From NCBI RefSeq assembly GCF_015645385.1, contig NZ_JADOET010000008.1:62001-126000 (forward strand): DNA of 64,000 nt, in the 5' to 3' direction. The DNA comes from Winogradskyella marina (GTDB lineage: Bacteria; Bacteroidota; Bacteroidia; Flavobacteriales; Flavobacteriaceae). The notes below the pieces were generated by a model. The model had not been told where the DNA came from and ran no database searches. It saw only the letters and a program-made list of their open reading frames with translations. Each line of letters opens with the position of its first letter. Positions within the stretch are counted from its first letter, which is position 1. The position numbers and the translations under genes are program-made. Positions 34,737 through 44,020 of the stretch are shown here, piece by piece.

Positions 34737-35549
34737 ATGTTTAAGAAAATACTTTTTACCGTTTCATTTGTAATCCTAAGTTTTTATGGAAATGCACAAA
34801 AAAATATTAATGATTATAAATACATACTTATACCAAAAGCGTTTGAGTTTTCTAAAGGAGATGATCAGTATCAATTAAATTCCCTTGCCAAGTTTTTATT
34901 TAATAAATATGGATACGACGCTTATTTTATTGATGAGTTTTCAGGTGATTCAAATAAAGATCGTTGCTCAGCATTAACGGTTGATGTATCTAATGATGAA
35001 GGAGGTTTGTTTTCAACGAAACTGGTAATTACACTCAAAGATTGTTTTAATGAAGAGGTTATAAAATCTAAAGTTGGTGAGTCGCGATTAAAAGCTTACG
35101 GAAAAGCTTACAATGAAGCCTTACGCGATGCTTTTGAAACCTTTCAAAACATGGATTATGAGTATGTTGAAAAGGACACTAGTATAACTGAAACGAAACA
35201 AGTACAGCCTAATGAAGACAAGCAACCTGAAAAGAAAATTGTTAATACTGAAAAGACTTCGGAAGTGAAAGAAACTAATACAAAACTAAAGGAAGAATCA
35301 ACAACTTTAGCGGTTAAATCAACAGATACTATAACATCTGAACTCTACTACGCACAGGCTGTTACAAATGGATTTCAATTGGTAGATTCAGAACCAAAGG
35401 TTGTGATGATTTTGTTGAATTCTTCAGCGAAAGATGTTTTTATTGTTAAAGACAAAAGTGCAATCGTTTTTAAAAAAGAAGGAGAGTGGATTTACTCTGA
35501 GAATGACGGCACTGTAACTTCAGAAAAAATTCTAAATATTAAATTTTAA
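34737..35549 (+). CDS. Hypothetical secreted protein
   Basis: 270 aa with a signal peptide (KKILFTVSFVILSFYGNAQ). It has a folded N-terminal half (INDYKYILIPKAFEF, LAKFLFNKYGYDAYF), a Lys/Glu/Thr-rich linker (residues about 140-190) and a C-terminal domain (TSELYYAQAVTNGFQLVDSE ... VFIVKDKSAIVFKKEGEW). No family assigned. It begins 10 nt after the nucleotidase and is probably in the same operon. Confidence 0.7.
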   Translation: MFKKILFTVSFVILSFYGNAQKNINDYKYILIPKAFEFSKGDDQYQLNSLAKFLFNKYGYDAYFIDEFSGDSNKDRCSALTVDVSNDEGGLFSTKLVITLKDCFNEEVIKSKVGESRLKAYGKAYNEALRDAFETFQNMDYEYVEKDTSITETKQVQPNEDKQPEKKIVNTEKTSEVKETNTKLKEESTTLAVKSTDTITSELYYAQAVTNGFQLVDSEPKVVMILLNSSAKDVFIVKDKSAIVFKKEGEWIYSENDGTVTSEKILNIKF

Positions 35550-35568
35550 TATCTTAACAGTCTCAAGA

Positions 35569-36846
35569 TTAATACCCATACTTATCTTTCCAAAGCATTT
35601 TTAGATGATTGCGTTGGGCTTGTTCTCGAGCATTATTGCCAGGGTCATATAACTTAGTATTCGCTATTTCTTTTGGTAGAAATTCTTGCGCTGCAAAGTT
35701 GTTTTCGTAATTGTGCGAATATTTGTAGTTATCACCATATCCTAATTCTTTCATAAGTTTCGTTGGTGCATTTCGCATGGCAATTGGTACTGATAAATCT
35801 CCAGTATCTTTCACTAATTGTTGAGCTCTTCCAATAGCTTCATAGGCGGCGTTACTCTTTGGCGAACTCGCTAAATAGGTTGCACATTGACTTAAAATGA
35901 TTCGTGATTCAGGATTGCCAATGGCTGACACAGCCTGAAACGTGTTATTAGCAATCACTAAAGCTGTAGGGTTGGCATTTCCAATATCTTCACTAGCTGA
36001 AATTAGTAAGCGTCTGGCAATAAATTTTACATCCTCTCCACCTTCAATCATTCGCGCTAAATAATATACTGCTGCATTTGGGTCGCTTCCACGAATCGAT
36101 TTTATAAATGCCGAAATAATATCGTAATGTTGTTCTCCGGTTTTATCGTAACGGGCCGCTTGATTTTGCACTTGTTTGGTCACCAGATCATTAGAAATAA
36201 TAATGTTATCACCTTCAAATGAAGCAACAAGCAATTCAAAAATATTAAGTAATTTTCTAGCATCACCACCAGATAAACGCAGTAAAGCTTCGGTTTCTTT
36301 TAATTCAATATTTAATTTAGAAAGCGTAGAATCTTCTTTTAGAGCACGTTCTAATAAGGCTTCCAAATCTGCTTTACTAAAGGCGTTTAAAGTATAAACT
36401 TGGCATCTAGATAATAAGGCAGAAATAACCTCAAAACTTGGGTTTTCCGTTGTGGCTCCGATTAAAGTTACCCAACCTTTTTCAACCGCTTCTAATAATG
36501 AATCTTGTTGCGACTTACTAAACCTATGGATTTCATCAATAAACAGAATAGGATTTTTGGTGGTAAACATGCCACCACTTTTCTTGGCCTTATCGATAAC
36601 CTCTCTAATATCTTTAACACCAGAATTAATAGCACTCAATTTAAAAAACGGACGATCAGATTCGTGTGCAATAATATTTGCTAAGGTAGTTTTCCCTATG
36701 CCAGGAGGTCCCCAAAATATCATAGAAGGAATAACTCCACTTTTAATTTGTTGGTATAACATACCATCTTTACCCACTAAATGTTGTTGACTTAAGTAGT
36801 CCTCAAGGGTGTTTGGTCGTAATCGTTCTGCTAATGGAGTATTCAT
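35569..36846 (-). CDS. rarA: Replication-associated recombination protein A (AAA+ ATPase)
   Basis: 425-aa MgsA/RarA ATPase that acts at stalled replication forks. Walker A GPPGIGKTT (46-54), Walker B LFIDEIHR (101-108), sensor GATTENPSFEV, and the C-terminal tetramerisation region with YHYDIISAFIKSIRGSDPNAA-like sequence (QHYDIISAFIKSIRGSDP) and the NAPTKLMKELGYG tail. Length is normal. A TAATTTTG box ends 4 nt before the ATG. Confidence 0.95.
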   Translation of the reverse strand: MNTPLAERLRPNTLEDYLSQQHLVGKDGMLYQQIKSGVIPSMIFWGPPGIGKTTLANIIAHESDRPFFKLSAINSGVKDIREVIDKAKKSGGMFTTKNPILFIDEIHRFSKSQQDSLLEAVEKGWVTLIGATTENPSFEVISALLSRCQVYTLNAFSKADLEALLERALKEDSTLSKLNIELKETEALLRLSGGDARKLLNIFELLVASFEGDNIIISNDLVTKQVQNQAARYDKTGEQHYDIISAFIKSIRGSDPNAAVYYLARMIEGGEDVKFIARRLLISASEDIGNANPTALVIANNTFQAVSAIGNPESRIILSQCATYLASSPKSNAAYEAIGRAQQLVKDTGDLSVPIAMRNAPTKLMKELGYGDNYKYSHNYENNFAAQEFLPKEIANTKLYDPGNNAREQAQRNHLKMLWKDKYGY

Positions 36847-36850
36847 ATTT

Positions 36851-36858
36851 CAAAATTA
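36851..36858 (-). promoter_or_regulatory. -7 promoter box of rarA
   Basis: TAATTTTG on the minus strand with 4 nt to the ATG at 36846. Predicts a leaderless mRNA. Confidence 0.5.
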
Positions 36859-36985
36859 CGAAATGCTTTTGTGATGGTTTAATGAAATCAATGAAATTCA
36901 ATTAAAATTACAATAGCTAAAATTTTAGGGTTCTGCCATTATTTCAGTCTATCCATTTTTGGATTCAAATTTGAACTGCTTTCGT

Positions 36986-36993
36986 TAAATTTG
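36986..36993 (+). promoter_or_regulatory. -7 promoter box of the rhomboid gene
   Basis: TAAATTTG with only 3 nt (AAA) before the ATG at 36997. It overlaps the alternative TTG start codon at 36991, ruling that start out if the box is used. Confidence 0.55.
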
Positions 36994-36996
36994 AAA

Positions 36997-37761
36997 ATGA
37001 GTAAACCACAACACTTTAAATATTCTAACAACATCATCATCTATCCGTTGATGATTCTGTTTGTTAATTGGTTGGTGTTTTGGTATCAGGTTAGAGTGGA
37101 TAGTGGTATAAAATCTTTTGGTGTTAGGCCACAAAAACTAGAAGGACTTTTAGGCATTATTACAAGTCCGTTTTTGCATGGGGATATTAATCATCTTTAT
37201 AATAACTCTGTACCGCTTTTTGTGCTCACGGTTGCCTTGTTTTACTTTTATAATAAAATTGCTTGGCGCGTTATAGGCTTTGGTATTTTGCTTTCAGGAT
37301 TTATGACTTGGCTTATTGCTAGCTCTGGAAATCATATTGGAGCAAGTGGATTGGTGTATGTTTTAGTTAGCTTTATGTTTTTTAAAGGGATATTTGCAAA
37401 ACATTATAGACTAATTGCATTGTCGTTAGTTGTTATTTTTTTATATGGAAGCATGATTTGGTATGTATTTCCTATAAAAAGTGGAATGTCTTGGGAAGGC
37501 CATTTAAGTGGTTTAATTACCGGATTGGTATTTGCCTTAATATTCAGAAAACAAGTAGCAAAACCAGAACGTTACAAATGGGAGCAACCCGATTATAATG
37601 AAGATGATGATCCGTTTATGAAACATTTTGACAAAGACGGTAATTTTATTGAGTTTGAACCCGAAGACCTCGAAATGGAATCTGAAATTGAAATAAAACC
37701 GGAAACAAAAGAAGTTGAAACTCCAAAGGTCAATTACATTTTTAGGAACAGGGATGATTAG
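36997..37761 (+). CDS. Rhomboid family intramembrane serine protease
   Basis: 254 aa from ATG 36997. Six hydrophobic segments carry the catalytic dyad: Ser117 in IGASGLVY (GxSG motif) and His169 in WEGHLSGLITG. The HxxxN motif of the first helices is present as HGDINHLYNN. A cytoplasmic acidic tail of about 70 residues follows. Rhomboids cut transmembrane helices of client proteins; the client is unknown. The TTG at 36991 is not a likely start because it lies in the -7 box. Confidence 0.92.
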   Translation: MSKPQHFKYSNNIIIYPLMILFVNWLVFWYQVRVDSGIKSFGVRPQKLEGLLGIITSPFLHGDINHLYNNSVPLFVLTVALFYFYNKIAWRVIGFGILLSGFMTWLIASSGNHIGASGLVYVLVSFMFFKGIFAKHYRLIALSLVVIFLYGSMIWYVFPIKSGMSWEGHLSGLITGLVFALIFRKQVAKPERYKWEQPDYNEDDDPFMKHFDKDGNFIEFEPEDLEMESEIEIKPETKEVETPKVNYIFRNRDD

Positions 37762-37830
37762 ATTTTAAAAGTCACAAACTAATATTATCGTAATCGAAGA
37801 TAAGAAATGGTTGAATATTTTTACTAAAGA

Positions 37831-38565
37831 CTAACTGCGTTGTCTCACGGCTTCATACAAAAATGCACCACAAGCTACGGAAACATTTAAAGATTCAATC
37901 TCACCTAATATGGGGAGTTTTGCTTGGTCGTCTACAACTTTTAAAACCGAAGGATTTATACCTCTTCCTTCAGATCCCATAATGATGGCACATGGTTCTT
38001 TAAACGACACATCGTATAAAAAGTGCTCAGCTTTTTCTGTAGCAGCAATGACTCTAATTCCAGAAGATTGCATATGAAAAACAGCATCTTTAATATGATC
38101 TACTTTACAAATGGGCATTTTAAAAATAGCACCAGCACTTGTTTTAATCGTATCTCCATTAATAGGAGCTCCACCTTTTTTCTGAATAATGATACCATTG
38201 ACTCCAGTGCATTCTGCTGTTCTAACAATCGCACCAAAATTTCTTACATCGCTTAACTGATCTAACAAAAGGAATAAAGGAGTTTTGCCAGATTCAATGA
38301 CGCTCATTACTAAATCATCAATATCATGAAATCCTATTGGTGAAATTTGAGCAACGGCTCCTTGATGGTTTCCGCGGGTTAGTCGATTTAATTTTTCAAC
38401 AGGAACATATGAAGAATTAATTCCTTCAGAACGTATAGCTTGCTCTAATTCTTGAAACAAATCTCCGTTAAGCCCTTTTTGCATAAAAACTTTATCAATT
38501 GTTTCGTTAGATTTTATAGCTTCAATAATGGCTCTAATTCCAAAAATGGTAGTTTCGTTTTTCAT
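37831..38565 (-). CDS. rlmB: 23S rRNA (guanosine(2251)-2'-O)-methyltransferase
   Basis: 244-aa SpoU-type SPOUT methyltransferase. The N-terminal L30e-like substrate-binding domain (FGIRAIIEAI ... VEKLNRLTRGNHQG) is followed by the knotted SAM domain with DQLSDVRNFGAIVRTAECTG, IMGSEGRGI and LNVSVACGAFLYEA. It methylates the 2'-O of a guanosine in the peptidyl-transferase region. The start is 4 nt after a TAACTTTG box. Confidence 0.93.
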   Translation of the reverse strand: MKNETTIFGIRAIIEAIKSNETIDKVFMQKGLNGDLFQELEQAIRSEGINSSYVPVEKLNRLTRGNHQGAVAQISPIGFHDIDDLVMSVIESGKTPLFLLLDQLSDVRNFGAIVRTAECTGVNGIIIQKKGGAPINGDTIKTSAGAIFKMPICKVDHIKDAVFHMQSSGIRVIAATEKAEHFLYDVSFKEPCAIIMGSEGRGINPSVLKVVDDQAKLPILGEIESLNVSVACGAFLYEAVRQRS

Positions 38566-38569
38566 GCTG

Positions 38570-38577
38570 CAAAGTTA
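38570..38577 (-). promoter_or_regulatory. -7 promoter box of rlmB
   Basis: TAACTTTG followed by 4 nt (CAGC) and the ATG at 38565 on the minus strand. Predicts a leaderless mRNA. Confidence 0.55.
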
Positions 38578-38630
38578 TGCAAAGTATTCTTTAATAAGTT
38601 AATTATTTTGAATGATACGTTGGTAAACTA

Positions 38631-38666
38631 AAAAATCTCCAACAGTACATTACTGCTGGAGATTTT
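38631..38666 (-). terminator. Terminator of the susC-susD operon
   Basis: On the minus strand AAAATCTCCAGCAGTA-ATG-TACTGTTGGAGATTTT gives a 16-bp stem with one G-U pair, followed by Ts. It lies about 35 nt after the susD stop codon. Confidence 0.85.
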
Positions 38667-38698
38667 ATTTAATACCTGTAATCGCTTAAAGGTGTTGT

Positions 38699-40342
38699 TT
38701 AGTTTTGATCACCTGGTGTTAAATTTGGGTTAGCATCAATTTCAGCTTGAGGAATTTTCCAAATCCATGCATCATTTACAGAAGGTTTTGCTTGTATAAA
38801 CCCATCTTGATATAATGTTTGAGATGCACCAGAACCTCCATTGGCACTATGGTCTATACCCTCATCCCAACGAATTTTATCAGAATAACTAAAACCTTCA
38901 CCATATAACTCTACACCACGTTGAAACTTAATTTGCTCTAATAAACTCGCCTGAGTATTAAAAACAGTAGCATCGAAGGCAGAATCTCTAGCTTCTCCTA
39001 TAGTTTGTAGGGCAGCTTGTGCTGCAGGAATATTAGGAATCATAGCATTTGCTTCTGCTTCAATTAAATACATTTCAGATGAACGCATGTAAATGATATC
39101 ATCAGGATCTGTAGTTCCAGCATTTGCATTACGTAATTTTACATGCATATAAGGGTGTAAATTAAAACTAGAAGATAAACCATACTGAGAACGAATTTCA
39201 TCGCGTCTATCGTTAAATGCGTCTTCATCTGTATAATTAGGATCATTGCCAAAACCGCCTTCTCCATTAGATGCAGAAGTATTAGTGTTAGGTGCGTCGG
39301 CTAAAAATAAGTCTTTTCGGTAATCCGTATCAGGAATTTGATTGTATAACCTTTTGTCAATCAGTTTAGGATTGTTTCTAACTTGACTACCATTAAAAGT
39401 ATTACTAGCTAAATAAAAGTACGATCGGAAAAATGTCGTTTCCGTTCCTATATTATTACTTCCCCAGATGACTTCAGATAAGTTATTAGAATTAAACCCA
39501 GACTTATACTCTTCTTCTCCCATTAACGGATAATTTTGTCTAGCTGATGCAGCTGCACTAGCAGCCGTAGTCCAATCACCACTAGCTAAAGCAATACGAG
39601 CCTTAATCCCATAAGCAACATCTATATTAAGTTGTGATTTATGCTTAGGATCTCCTGTAGGTCTTGGTGTTGCATTTTCAAAATAAGAAATTGCCGTATC
39701 AATATCTGCTTTACATTGGTCATAAATCACCTGAACTGTAGATCTAGCTTCACTCTCAAAAGGTGATTCAGAAGCAAATAATAATGGTACACCAGGATCT
39801 GTAGAAGGGTTTCCAATTAAGTAGCCTTTAGCATAATGCGTCACTAAATCGTGGTAAGCAAATGCTCTGTAAGTATATGCTTGTCCCAGTATCTCTCTCA
39901 ATCTGTCATCTTCAGGAATGCTTCCGTCTGAAGCTTTATTAATAATCGCATTGGTACTAGCAATAACGTGGTAGCGTTGGTACCATAATTGCTCAGTTGT
40001 AAGTGATGTTTGTTGTGAATGTGACGTCCATCTTGCTTCATCTTGCCAGCCTAAATTATTAGAAGATGCAGAATGAATTAAGGCACCTGCTATATTATCT
40101 CCTAATGGTACCCAATAATGGTTACCAGATCTGTAACTGTCACCTCCCGAAATTAAGGTTTGTGGCTGTGCATACTGTAAACGGTGCAGTCCATTTAGTA
40201 TCAAAGCCATATTGTCTGCAGTAGCTAAGGCATCAGTAGAAGATATCGCATCTGTAGGTGATGTTTCCAAGAAATCTTCCTCGCACGAGGCTACAGTAAG
40301 AGCGAGGCCTACTAATAGTGTTATTTTTATTTTTCTTAACAT
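38699..40342 (-). CDS. SusD/RagB family outer-membrane nutrient-binding lipoprotein
   Basis: 547 aa. Lipoprotein signal with Cys20 (ALTVASCEEDFLETSP). The SusD helical TPR core includes YRAFAYHDLVTHYAKGYLIG, VAYGIKARIALASGDW and, at the C-terminus, RSSEMYLIEAEANA and FQRGVELYGEGFSYSDKIRW. It forms the lid over the SusC channel and binds the imported glycan or peptide. It follows the susC gene by 25 nt. No glycoside hydrolase or sensor gene is nearby, so the ligand cannot be inferred. Confidence 0.94.
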   Translation of the reverse strand: MLRKIKITLLVGLALTVASCEEDFLETSPTDAISSTDALATADNMALILNGLHRLQYAQPQTLISGGDSYRSGNHYWVPLGDNIAGALIHSASSNNLGWQDEARWTSHSQQTSLTTEQLWYQRYHVIASTNAIINKASDGSIPEDDRLREILGQAYTYRAFAYHDLVTHYAKGYLIGNPSTDPGVPLLFASESPFESEARSTVQVIYDQCKADIDTAISYFENATPRPTGDPKHKSQLNIDVAYGIKARIALASGDWTTAASAAASARQNYPLMGEEEYKSGFNSNNLSEVIWGSNNIGTETTFFRSYFYLASNTFNGSQVRNNPKLIDKRLYNQIPDTDYRKDLFLADAPNTNTSASNGEGGFGNDPNYTDEDAFNDRRDEIRSQYGLSSSFNLHPYMHVKLRNANAGTTDPDDIIYMRSSEMYLIEAEANAMIPNIPAAQAALQTIGEARDSAFDATVFNTQASLLEQIKFQRGVELYGEGFSYSDKIRWDEGIDHSANGGSGASQTLYQDGFIQAKPSVNDAWIWKIPQAEIDANPNLTPGDQN

Positions 40343-40367
40343 GATATATATTTTTAAATTAGTTTAA

Positions 40368-43300
40368 TTAAAATGAAACATTTAATCCAATAGAGAAAAT
40401 TCTACTAGGACTATAATCATTTCCTGAACCTGTTCCGCCTAAGTTGTATTGAGGGTCTAAACCTGTTCTTTCACTTTTAAGATACAAGTTTTCTCCCGAT
40501 ACATACAATCTTAAGTTATCCATTTTAAGAGCATCTGTAAGTTTGTTGTCAAAGGTGTATCCAAGGTTTACATTCTTTAAGGACCAGAACGAAGCATCTG
40601 TTAAGAATCTAGTTGACTGAGTTTGTACTAAATCACTGTTTCCATTTTGTAATCTTGGAACATCTGTGATGTCACCTGGCTCTCTCCATGCATTTAAGAT
40701 GTCTGGGTGTAAAGAACGACCATAACTACCACTATGCATCATTGCAGAATAACCATTATCTAATACTTTGCCACCAATTCCATAAGTAATTAAGAAATCT
40801 AAAGAAAATCCTTTATAGCTTAAACTGTTTGATATAGAACCTAAAAAGTCAGGTATTGAGCTATCTCCAGTATACGCTCTTTCTGTTTCTTGCCAGTCAT
40901 TAGTAGTTTCTTGAACACCATTGCCATCTTCAACAGGTACGCTATTTCCGTCATCATCTATTTCATACATGTAAAATAATTGGTCACCATTGGCAGGATC
41001 GACACCTGCTGTATGTAGTAAATAGAAATCAAAACGAGAACGTCCTGTTTCCCATCGTTTAGAACCATTAATAAAAGGGTCTGGAAGTGCAGTTATTTCG
41101 TTTTTAAACGTTGAGCCTTGTAATGTTACATCCCATTTGAAATCTACTTTGTTGACAAGGTGTGCTGTTAATCCAATTTCAAAACCAGAATTATACATAT
41201 CACCAACGTTTGTTGGGAATTCGTTTAGTCCGTTACTCAATGCAATTGGTAAATCATAAAGAAGGTCTGTTGAGTTTTTCTTGTAATATTCTAAAGATCC
41301 ATCTATGAAGTTATTGAATAATGCAAATTCTAAAGCTATGTCATAACTTGAAGACGTTTCCCATTGTAAGTCTGCATTACCAATTTCTTGCCAAACTAAT
41401 GCAGGATCAGCGGCATTAGACGTTAATCCATATCTAGGTTGTGATAAGAAAAAGTCTAATAAGTTATCGTTACCAACTTCTCCATAAGAGGCTCTAATTT
41501 TTAACTTATCAATAAAACTTACGTCATCCATAAAATTTTCTTGATCTATACGCCATGATCCACCTACAGAGTAAAATGTTCCCCATCTTGACTGTTTGTC
41601 AAATACAGAAGAAGCATCTCTTCTTACTGAAGCACTTAAATAATATTTGTTATCATAGTTGTAATTAGCTCTTGAAAAGTAACCCTCAAGTGTCTTATTT
41701 GTAGTTGCGCCACCTAAGCTTACTGGTTCAGAGAAGTTGTCAAACTCAAAAATACCCTCTACAACTTGCGTTATAGCAGTAGCATTATTACTTGTGTAAG
41801 TTCTGTCAAAACTCTCATGTCCTGCCGTAATATCTACATTATGTGCACTTCCGAAAGTTTTAGAGTACGTTAAAATTTGATTAAAATTCTCTACTTCCCT
41901 TCTATATCTAACCTCTGCATATCTACCAGTGGGTTGAGCATCTCCAATAATGTTATTTTCATAACTTTTATTTATACCTTCATTGATGTCTCTTCCATAG
42001 TTAACTTTGAAATGTAAACCATCTAATATTTTTGCATCTGCATAATATCTAAATCCATAGGTATTGTTTTGATTGTTTTCGTCGTTTAAAACAAGTTCTT
42101 GTAGTGCGTGACGATCTTGATTTGTTGGTCTTGATCCAATGTTGTACTCTGGAAATCCAGATCCATTATCATAAACAGGACTTCCAGAAGCATCTCTAAC
42201 TAAGTTTCCATCTAAGTCATTCACATAAACAGGGTAAATCGATCCAATATTTTTAGCAAAACTAAAAGGGTTTGCAATACTTCCTTCGCCTCCGTTTGCA
42301 GGTCCATTAGACTCTGAAAGAGTAACATTAGCACTACCTCCCATAGTTAACCAATCACTAACATCAAAGTCAGCATTTAAACGTGTGGTTAAACGATTAT
42401 AATCTGAAGTTACTACGTAACCATCTTCATCTAAATAAGACGTAGAGAAAAATACTTTGTGTTTCTCTCCACCACCGGCAACATTTACATTGTAGTTAGT
42501 TCTTATACCAGTTCTACGTAAAACGTCATACCAATCTAGAGATTTATAGATGACTTCAGCATTTGGATTTAACCTTCCGTCAGTTCCAACAATTTGATCG
42601 TTAGCAACATTAAACGGATTATAACCTAATTGGTTGTAAATGTTATCTGAAGCAAAAACAGGATCACCACCTGCAGCACTTGAATTTTTTAGGGCTTCCC
42701 ACATGGTTTCATAGTAATCACCAGGACCTATGTAATCATATTCAGAGACTGCATTTGTTACATAACCAGTTTGTACAGATACATTCGTTTTAATATCTCC
42801 TTTTGTACCACTTTTTGTGGTTATTAATACAACCCCATTTGCAGCTCTAGATCCATATAGTGATGTGGATGCAGCATCTTTAAGAATTGTAAAAGATTGA
42901 ATGTCTTCTTGGTTTATTGTGCTCAATGCACCTTCAAATTGAATACCATCAACAATATATAAAGGACTTGAAGAACCATTTAATGTTCCTACACCACGTA
43001 TTACAATATTAGGTGAAGAACCTGGTTGACCAGAAGGCGATGTAAACTGAACACCAGTTGCTCTACCTTCTATGGCAGCAACAGGTGAAGTTACACTTCT
43101 TAATGCTAAGTCTTTCTCACCAATGACACTGGCAGAGCCGGTAAAAGCTTCCATGCTAGATGTACCAAACGCAACGACCACGACTTCATCTAACGCAGCA
43201 GAATCTTCAGCTAATGTTACATTCATAGTATTAGAACTGCCAACTTTGACTTCTTGAGTCTGTAGACCAATGTAGCTAATAACAATAGTGTCTCCTACAT

Positions 43301-43496
43301 TAGCTGTAATAGAGAATTTACCGTCAAAATCTGTTTGTGTTCCTGTCGTAGTGCCTTTCACTATAATGTTCACTCCAGGCAAGGGGAGCCCAGATTCATC
43401 GGATACCACACCCGAGACTGTTTTTTCTTGTGCAAACGTTAGCTGTACAAGAAACACTAATACTAGTGTTAAAATTCCTTTGTAGTTTGTTTTCAT
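40368..43496 (-). CDS. SusC/RagA family TonB-linked outer-membrane transporter
   Basis: 1042 aa. Signal peptide (ILTLVLVFLVQLTFAQEK), carboxypeptidase-D-like N-terminal domain (VSGVVSDESGLPLPGVNIIV), TonB-box region (DEVVVVAFG), plug domain (VIRGVGTLNGSSSPLYIVDG and ASTSLYGSRAANGVVLITTK) and a C-terminal beta barrel closing with FSIGLNVSF. It works with the downstream SusD lipoprotein as a TonB-dependent uptake gate. An inverted repeat sits 25-73 nt upstream of the start. Confidence 0.95.
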   Translation of the reverse strand: MKTNYKGILTLVLVFLVQLTFAQEKTVSGVVSDESGLPLPGVNIIVKGTTTGTQTDFDGKFSITANVGDTIVISYIGLQTQEVKVGSSNTMNVTLAEDSAALDEVVVVAFGTSSMEAFTGSASVIGEKDLALRSVTSPVAAIEGRATGVQFTSPSGQPGSSPNIVIRGVGTLNGSSSPLYIVDGIQFEGALSTINQEDIQSFTILKDAASTSLYGSRAANGVVLITTKSGTKGDIKTNVSVQTGYVTNAVSEYDYIGPGDYYETMWEALKNSSAAGGDPVFASDNIYNQLGYNPFNVANDQIVGTDGRLNPNAEVIYKSLDWYDVLRRTGIRTNYNVNVAGGGEKHKVFFSTSYLDEDGYVVTSDYNRLTTRLNADFDVSDWLTMGGSANVTLSESNGPANGGEGSIANPFSFAKNIGSIYPVYVNDLDGNLVRDASGSPVYDNGSGFPEYNIGSRPTNQDRHALQELVLNDENNQNNTYGFRYYADAKILDGLHFKVNYGRDINEGINKSYENNIIGDAQPTGRYAEVRYRREVENFNQILTYSKTFGSAHNVDITAGHESFDRTYTSNNATAITQVVEGIFEFDNFSEPVSLGGATTNKTLEGYFSRANYNYDNKYYLSASVRRDASSVFDKQSRWGTFYSVGGSWRIDQENFMDDVSFIDKLKIRASYGEVGNDNLLDFFLSQPRYGLTSNAADPALVWQEIGNADLQWETSSSYDIALEFALFNNFIDGSLEYYKKNSTDLLYDLPIALSNGLNEFPTNVGDMYNSGFEIGLTAHLVNKVDFKWDVTLQGSTFKNEITALPDPFINGSKRWETGRSRFDFYLLHTAGVDPANGDQLFYMYEIDDDGNSVPVEDGNGVQETTNDWQETERAYTGDSSIPDFLGSISNSLSYKGFSLDFLITYGIGGKVLDNGYSAMMHSGSYGRSLHPDILNAWREPGDITDVPRLQNGNSDLVQTQSTRFLTDASFWSLKNVNLGYTFDNKLTDALKMDNLRLYVSGENLYLKSERTGLDPQYNLGGTGSGNDYSPSRIFSIGLNVSF

Positions 43497-44020
43497 ATTT
43501 AATATGGATTAGTTATGATTAACATCAAAAATGCTAAAATTTTGCCAAATAAGCAATGTTTTTGATGTTAAATAGAGAATAATGTTTTATAAAGGTTTGG
43601 AGTGAAATTTAATTGAATTTACTGTCTAAATCTCTTGTAAAAAAAAGTGTTATTGGAGTCGTTGTTGTAAAGCGTCTGATAACAAGAGTGTTATTGTTGT
43701 GTAATTAGGGAAGTCTTCAGTAAAATAGTTTCTGTATTCTATAATGTATAGTGATATTGCCTAAAAACAAACCATCGTATAATTGGGTAGATATCATTGT
43801 GTGTCAATGTTAAAATTAGTTTAAACTTTTTATATACTTCACTAGCTTTTTGCCTAATTTGTTTGTGTCTGAATACATTTATAGTAACTAAATGCCATTA
43901 AGTTATTCTGAGAAACCTAAAGTGTCTGTTTTGCGAAATGTAGAGTTAATGATTTTACTCATAATAACTTTATGAGTGTTCTTTTTAGTATCACAAGCTC
44001 ATCGTATGTGATTTGGAAGA
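43497..44020. other. 524-bp intergenic region upstream of susC
   Basis: No gene is seen. The susC-proximal part holds an 11-bp inverted repeat (43521-43569). Two direct repeats AGTGTTATTG occur at 43646-43655 and 43687-43696, 41 bp apart, which could be regulator sites. The rest is AT-rich with no -7 box that fully matches TAnnTTTG on the minus strand. The Omp85-like gene ends at its right side without a clear terminator. Confidence 0.5.
43521..43569. promoter_or_regulatory. Inverted repeat in the susC promoter/leader
   Basis: AACATCAAAAA (43521-43531) and TTTTTGATGTT (43559-43569) are perfect 11-bp arms 27 nt apart, with a nested TGCT/AGCA pair. It may fold in the susC leader or bind a dimeric regulator. 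No known motif is recognised. Confidence 0.45.

Noticed and set aside
36991..36996. TTG start for the rhomboid protease
   Set aside because: It overlaps the -7 box; the ATG two codons later fits the promoter and the family.
31953..38565. A defence island around radC, rarA and the rhomboid protease
   Set aside because: All are common housekeeping genes in this lineage, with separate promoters and no nuclease, methylase, toxin or mobile-element partner nearby.
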